A stretch of 8,721 nucleotides of DNA from Jeotgalicoccus sp052093725 (GTDB taxonomy: Bacteria; Bacillota; Bacilli; Staphylococcales; Salinicoccaceae): positions 1-8,721 of the forward strand of contig JBQDHL010000069.1 in the NCBI GenBank assembly GCA_052093725.1, read 5' to 3'. Position numbers and translations under genes: made by a program. Of the stretch, positions 5,618 through 8,721 are shown one piece after another. Within the stretch, counting starts at the first letter, position 1; each line of letters begins with the position of its first letter. A model generated the notes under the pieces. That model did not search any database and was not told where the DNA came from. It was given only the letters and a program-made list of their open reading frames with translations.

Positions 5618-5645
5618 TTGATATGTTCGTTTTTTCTGTTAATAT
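5618..5645 (+). promoter_or_regulatory. Promoter of xpt-pbuX
   Basis: TTGATA (5618-5623), a 16-base spacer and TAATAT (5640-5645) make a good sigma-A promoter. The predicted start near 5652 leaves a leader of about 35 bases, too short for a purine riboswitch. Confidence 0.6.
5622..5634. promoter_or_regulatory. Second, inverted PurR-like box inside the xpt promoter
   Basis: The reverse complement matches 11 of 13 positions of the PurR box consensus around CGAACAT. It sits between the -35 and -10 of xpt, where a bound repressor would block RNA polymerase. Confidence 0.5.
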
Positions 5646-5686
5646 AAATACATTCATTAACTTACATAAATAAAGGAGAACTCGAA

Positions 5687-6268
5687 ATGGACTTGTTAAA
5701 AAATAAAATTTTGTCAGAAGGTATCGCACTTTCTGACAATGTATTAAAAGTAGATAAATTTTTAAATCATCAGATTGACCCGGAATTAATGGTGGAAATC
5801 GGCAAAGAATTCTACGCCAGATTCAAAGATGCACAAATTACAAAAGTTCTTACTTTAGAATCTTCAGGTATCGCTCCTGCGGTAATGACTGCTTTGAACT
5901 TTGGTGTACCTGCCGTTTTCGCACGTAAAAGAAAATCACTTACTTTTGCTAATGATTTATTATCTGCACAAGTCTTTTCGTACACTAAGCAGGAAACGAA
6001 CATGATCAGCGTATCTAATCAGTTCATCCAGCCTGGTGACAATATTTTAATTATCGATGACTTCCTTGCTAACGGCGAAGCTGCCGGCGCACTGATCAGC
6101 ATTGTTGAACAGGCTGATGCTAATGTTGCAGGACTCGGGATTGTTATTGAAAAATCCTTCCAAAGCGGAGCTTCAATTCTAAAAGAGAAAAGCTACCGCG
6201 TGGAATCACTTGCACGCATACAATCTTTAACTGACGGCACAATCACGTTCGCAGAGGACACGGAATAA
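5687..6268 (+). CDS. xpt: Xanthine phosphoribosyltransferase
   Basis: Cytoplasmic purine-salvage enzyme that converts xanthine and PRPP to XMP and pyrophosphate. The 193-residue length is that of Bacillus and Staphylococcus Xpt. The PRPP-binding motif ILIIDDFLANGEAA (120-133) is intact. TLESSGIAPA (56-65) and PAVFARKRKSLT (75-86) are also family blocks, the latter in the dimer/purine-binding region. The ATG has AAAGGAGAA (5672-5680) upstream. The TAA stop overlaps the pbuX start by one base (TAATG), so the two genes are translationally coupled. In S. aureus this pair continues into guaB-guaA; here it stops after pbuX. Regulation is probably by PurR from the boxes upstream; no guanine riboswitch is visible. 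Confidence 0.96.
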   Translation: MDLLKNKILSEGIALSDNVLKVDKFLNHQIDPELMVEIGKEFYARFKDAQITKVLTLESSGIAPAVMTALNFGVPAVFARKRKSLTFANDLLSAQVFSYTKQETNMISVSNQFIQPGDNILIIDDFLANGEAAGALISIVEQADANVAGLGIVIEKSFQSGASILKEKSYRVESLARIQSLTDGTITFAEDTE

Positions 6269-7560
6269 TGCAGGTGCAGAGCCAATCCAGCGTTAAAGAC
6301 TTTTCTCTCGGTCTTCAGCACGTGCTCGCAATGTATGCCGGTGCGGTAATCGTGCCGCTGATAGTCGGCAACGCGATCGGACTGACACCCGCACAGCTGA
6401 CATACTTAATTGCTATCGATATTATGATGTGCGGTGTCGCAACAATTCTTCAGGTTTGGAAGAATAAGTTCTCCGGCATCGGTTTACCCGTCGTGCTCGG
6501 ATGTACATTTACCGCTGTCGGACCGATTATAAATATTGCTAACACATACAGTATCCAATCTGTATACGGCGCAATTTTAGTATCTGGTCTTATCGTTGTA
6601 CTAATCGCTTCGTTCTTCAGTAAATTGATACGGTTTTTCCCGCCTGTTGTAACCGGTACGGTGGTTACAGTAATTGGGATAACATTAATTCCTGTAGCAA
6701 TTAATGACCTTGCCGGCGGCCAGGGTGCCGAAGATTTTGGTTCTTCAATCAATTTATTTTTAGGTTTTTCTACATTGATTATTATATTACTCATTCTTAA
6801 ATTCTCTAAAGGATTCTTTGGTTCAATTGCGATATTAATCGGTATTATTGCCGGTACAATTATTGGTGCATTTTTCGGCCGTGTTGATTTAACGCCTATA
6901 GCAGACGCTACATGGCTGCACCTGCCGCAAGTCTTTTACTTCGGCACACCCGAATTTCATCTTGTACCCATATTAACGATGACGCTTGTTGCAGTTGTCA
7001 GTCTTGTTGAATCAACAGGTGTGTATTTTGCACTTGGAGATATTACGGACAAGAAAATTAAAGGCGAAGATTTAAAACGCGGTTACCGTGCAGAAGGTAT
7101 CGCAATAATTTTAGGCGGTCTCGTTAACTCTTTTCCTTATACGACTTTTTCTCAAAATGTCGGACTGATTCAAATATCAGGTGTCCGCAGAAATAAAATT
7201 ATCTACATTGCAGGTTCTATGCTGATTATTCTTGGCCTTGTTCCTAAAATCGGTGCAGCAACACTGGCAATACCTGGTCCCGTACTCGGCGGCGCAATGC
7301 TCGCTATGTTCGGTATGGTTATCGGTGCAGGAATTAAAATGCTGTCCCGTGTCGATTTAAATAAACAGGATAACATGGTTGTCGTGGCAATTTCCGTAGC
7401 AATGGGACTTGGCGTTACAGTCGTCCCCGATCTGTTCTCCGTACTGCCTGAAAGCCTTTCAGTCATTACTTCCAGTGGGATTGTTATGGGAAGTCTTACA
7501 GCTATTTTACTTAACGCAACATTTAACTTTAAATCAATTATTGATCCAAAAAATATATAG
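6268..7560 (+). CDS. pbuX: Xanthine permease (NCS2/NAT family)
   Basis: Membrane transporter that takes up xanthine, probably with protons, and supplies Xpt. The 430-residue protein is almost entirely hydrophobic helices with the family layout. The first-helix motif LGLQHVLAMYAG (15-26) has the conserved QH. SLVESTG (245-251) carries the helix-8 glutamate. The NAT signature reads QNVGLIQISG (296-305), and GGAMLAMFGMVIGAGIKML (341-359) precedes a C-terminal hydrophobic block. Ser rather than Thr in the signature is common in bacterial NAT proteins. The ATG overlaps the xpt stop by one base and a weak AGAGGA lies in the xpt 3' end. A strong terminator follows. Xanthine is favoured over uracil or hypoxanthine because of the partner gene. 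Confidence 0.94.
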   Translation: MQVQSQSSVKDFSLGLQHVLAMYAGAVIVPLIVGNAIGLTPAQLTYLIAIDIMMCGVATILQVWKNKFSGIGLPVVLGCTFTAVGPIINIANTYSIQSVYGAILVSGLIVVLIASFFSKLIRFFPPVVTGTVVTVIGITLIPVAINDLAGGQGAEDFGSSINLFLGFSTLIIILLILKFSKGFFGSIAILIGIIAGTIIGAFFGRVDLTPIADATWLHLPQVFYFGTPEFHLVPILTMTLVAVVSLVESTGVYFALGDITDKKIKGEDLKRGYRAEGIAIILGGLVNSFPYTTFSQNVGLIQISGVRRNKIIYIAGSMLIILGLVPKIGAATLAIPGPVLGGAMLAMFGMVIGAGIKMLSRVDLNKQDNMVVVAISVAMGLGVTVVPDLFSVLPESLSVITSSGIVMGSLTAILLNATFNFKSIIDPKNI

Positions 7561-7572
7561 ATATTTATTAAT

Positions 7573-7607
7573 GCACGCGCTGACAATCCAGTGCGTGCTG
7601 TTTTTTT
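7573..7607 (+). terminator. Rho-independent terminator of xpt-pbuX
   Basis: GCACGCGC (7573-7580) pairs with GTGCGTGC (7591-7598) with one G-U pair around a 10-base loop, followed two bases later by seven T. It ends the operon 13 bases after the pbuX stop. Confidence 0.92.
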
Positions 7608-7636
7608 GGGGAGTGTGCTTCGGTAAAACCCTTCGG

Positions 7637-7666
7637 TTGCCATTCGGCTTCAAATTGTACTAATAT
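7637..7666 (+). promoter_or_regulatory. Candidate luxS promoter
   Basis: TTGCCA (7637-7642) and TAATAT (7661-7666) are separated by 18 bases, giving a predicted start about 30 bases before luxS. This is the only plausible pair between the pbuX terminator and luxS. Confidence 0.5.
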
Positions 7667-7701
7667 AAACTGGAGTAAACAATTTAGGGAGTGTGTCATA
7701 A

Positions 7702-8166
7702 ATGAAGAATATGAACGTTGAAAGTTTTAACCTCGATCACACAAAAGTAGCTGCACCTTATATCAGACTTGCAGGGACAAACGAAGGCCAGCACGGAGAC
7801 ACGATTTACAAGTACGATATCCGTTTCTGCCAGCCGAACAAAGAGCATATGGATATGCCTGCACTTCACTCAATTGAACACATAATGGCTGAAAACATCC
7901 GCAATCATCACGAACGAATCGTCGACTTAAGCCCAATGGGATGTCAGACAGGGTTTTATCTTTCAGTAATGAATGACGATGATAAAAAAGGTATTGAAGA
8001 TGTCATGGAGAAAACTTTAAATGATGTGCTTGAAGCAACTGAAGTTCCGGCATGTAATGAAGTACAGTGCGGCTGGGCAGCAAGTCACAGCCTTGAAGGC
8101 GCTAAAGAAATTGCACGCAAGATGCTCGAAGGACGCAGCACATGGAGCACAGTGTTTGCTGAATAA
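7702..8166 (+). CDS. luxS: S-ribosylhomocysteine lyase (LuxS, autoinducer-2 synthesis)
   Basis: Converts S-ribosylhomocysteine to homocysteine and 4,5-dihydroxy-2,3-pentanedione, the precursor of autoinducer-2, within the activated methyl cycle. The 154-residue protein has the complete metal site: HSIEH (His56, Glu59, His60) and Cys123 in NEVQCGW. The catalytic cysteine is Cys81 in SPMGCQTGFYL. The segment between HSIEH and Cys81 is five residues shorter than in B. subtilis and matches S. aureus LuxS, the best taxonomic clue in the window. The start ESFNLDHTKV is also typical. GGGAG (7687-7691) precedes the ATG by 10 bases. It appears to be a single-gene unit with its own promoter and terminator. 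Confidence 0.98.
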   Translation: MKNMNVESFNLDHTKVAAPYIRLAGTNEGQHGDTIYKYDIRFCQPNKEHMDMPALHSIEHIMAENIRNHHERIVDLSPMGCQTGFYLSVMNDDDKKGIEDVMEKTLNDVLEATEVPACNEVQCGWAASHSLEGAKEIARKMLEGRSTWSTVFAE

Positions 8167-8177
8167 CATTTGATTTT

Positions 8178-8204
8178 GGCCACTCTTTGGGGGTGGTCTT
8201 TTTT
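8178..8204 (+). terminator. Rho-independent terminator of luxS
   Basis: GGCCAC (8178-8183) pairs with GTGGTC (8193-8198) with one G-U pair, followed by six T, 11 bases after the luxS stop. Confidence 0.88.
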
Positions 8205-8231
8205 ATGCTGCACTCTTAATTTCCATTTCAA

Positions 8232-8260
8232 TTTACATAACTGCGCGATAGGCGTAAAAT
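8232..8260 (+). promoter_or_regulatory. Promoter of the downstream membrane protein gene
   Basis: TTTACA (8232-8237), an ideal 17-base spacer and TAAAAT (8255-8260) are one mismatch each from the sigma-A consensus. The predicted start near 8267 gives a leader of about 34 bases. Confidence 0.6.
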
Positions 8261-8300
8261 GTACAAGATAATCCATAAAATAAGAAAGAGGTTTTCCGTA

Positions 8301-8721
8301 ATGATTATGCCGGTATGGCTAATGTGGTTAATTCCACCTGTGGTTTTTATGATAATACCTTTAAAAATGTTAATCGACTGGTTTGCAATTTATTTACCGC
8401 TCGATAAAAAATATAGCCGCAAGGAAATTACTGTTAAAGCATCATGGAAAATATGGCTGACGGATCTCGGACTGCACCTCGTTGCAGTTGCAATTATGTA
8501 TGCTGCATTGTTCATCGATCCGTTATTCAGAAGCAATCCTTCATCATTCGATGATGTTAAAGAAATCAGTAATGCTACACCCGACTGGATTGTCGCATTT
8601 TTCGAAGGAATTATCGCGAATCCTTTCGACAGTATTTACAGTATGATTTTCGTCCTTATTTTATTCGTAGTTATTATTTTAGTACAGTTTAAAATAACTA
8701 AGAAAATCTATGCGAAATTTG
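8301..8721 (+). CDS. Membrane protein of unknown function (3'-truncated by window edge)
   Basis: The frame is open from an ATG at 8301, with AAGAGG (8286-8291) 9 bases upstream and a good promoter before it, to the edge of the window: 140 codons. I do not recognise the family. Three hydrophobic segments are visible, at about residues 3-31, 52-72 and 111-131. Two hydrophilic stretches separate them: a basic one (LDKKYSRKE, 34-42) between segments 1 and 2, and an acidic/polar one (RSNPSSFDDVKE, 77-88) between 2 and 3. By the positive-inside rule the basic loop and the KITKKIYAK after segment 3 should both face the cytoplasm, with the 75-108 loop outside; this is inference. No catalytic motif is visible. 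It is separated from luxS by a terminator, so there is no operon link. Confidence 0.75.
   Translation, partial: MIMPVWLMWLIPPVVFMIIPLKMLIDWFAIYLPLDKKYSRKEITVKASWKIWLTDLGLHLVAVAIMYAALFIDPLFRSNPSSFDDVKEISNATPDWIVAFFEGIIANPFDSIYSMIFVLILFVVIILVQFKITKKIYAKF

Noticed and set aside
5482..5686. Guanine riboswitch before xpt
   Set aside because: I looked for the conserved purine-aptamer loops and an intrinsic terminator and found neither; the predicted leader is too short.
7203..7643. Minus-strand open frame of 146 codons opposite pbuX
   Set aside because: Antisense shadow of a clear transporter gene; it has no start signals or family motifs and would cross the pbuX terminator.
7620..7648. Three TTCGG repeats and a small AACC-CTTC-GGTT hairpin upstream of luxS
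   Set aside because: The pairing is only 4 bp and the repeats are 5-mers overlapping the promoter; chance is enough to explain them.
1..8721. tRNA, rRNA, CRISPR array, insertion sequence or prophage signals
   Set aside because: No cloverleaf-like segment, regularly spaced repeat, transposase motif or terminal inverted repeat pair was seen in the readable sequence.

Overview
This window looks like Staphylococcaceae DNA. The LuxS protein has the staphylococcal form of the sequence, including the short segment between the HxxEH motif and the catalytic cysteine. The xpt-pbuX pair, the AT-rich intergenic regions, strong AGGAGG-type ribosome binding sites and T-tailed hairpin terminators all fit a low-GC Gram-positive host. 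A carbon-phosphorus (C-P) lyase cluster is not a typical Staphylococcus aureus trait, so I favour an environmental relative (for example Jeotgalicoccus, Salinicoccus or Macrococcus), but the genus is inference. Two runs of exactly 100 N (2243-2342 and 4588-4687) are conventional scaffold placeholders, so this is a draft assembly and the true gap lengths are unknown.

Left part, minus strand (read right to left): a phosphonate-degradation locus. A GntR/UTRA regulator (phnF-like, 4741-5481) ends in its own terminator. After a gap and a leader rich in inverted repeats comes phnG-phnH-phnI-[gap]-phnJ-phnK-phnM. The genes are tightly packed: 1664-1677 is shared by phnJ and phnK, phnH abuts phnI, and twice a TAG stop sits inside the TAGGAGG ribosome binding site of the next gene. 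PhnG, H, I and J form the core lyase complex that couples a phosphonate to the ribose of ATP and then breaks the C-P bond. PhnK is the associated ATPase and PhnM the triphosphate hydrolase. phnM runs off the left edge; phnL is not in its usual place between phnK and phnM.

Right part, plus strand: a divergent intergenic region with a perfect match to the PurR box consensus drives xpt-pbuX (xanthine phosphoribosyltransferase and xanthine permease, overlapping by one base), which ends in a strong terminator. luxS follows as a single-gene unit with its own promoter and terminator. Then an unidentified membrane protein starts from a near-consensus promoter and runs off the right edge.

The most unusual observation is in PhnJ. 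The fold-defining motifs are intact, but three of the four conserved cysteines used for metal/Fe-S binding and radical chemistry are replaced (C-x-x-S, Thr and Met at the E. coli Cys244, Cys266 and Cys272 positions). The neighbouring PhnK carries an extra four-cysteine, zinc-ribbon-like insertion that E. coli PhnK lacks. Together with the missing phnL, this suggests a divergent C-P lyase.
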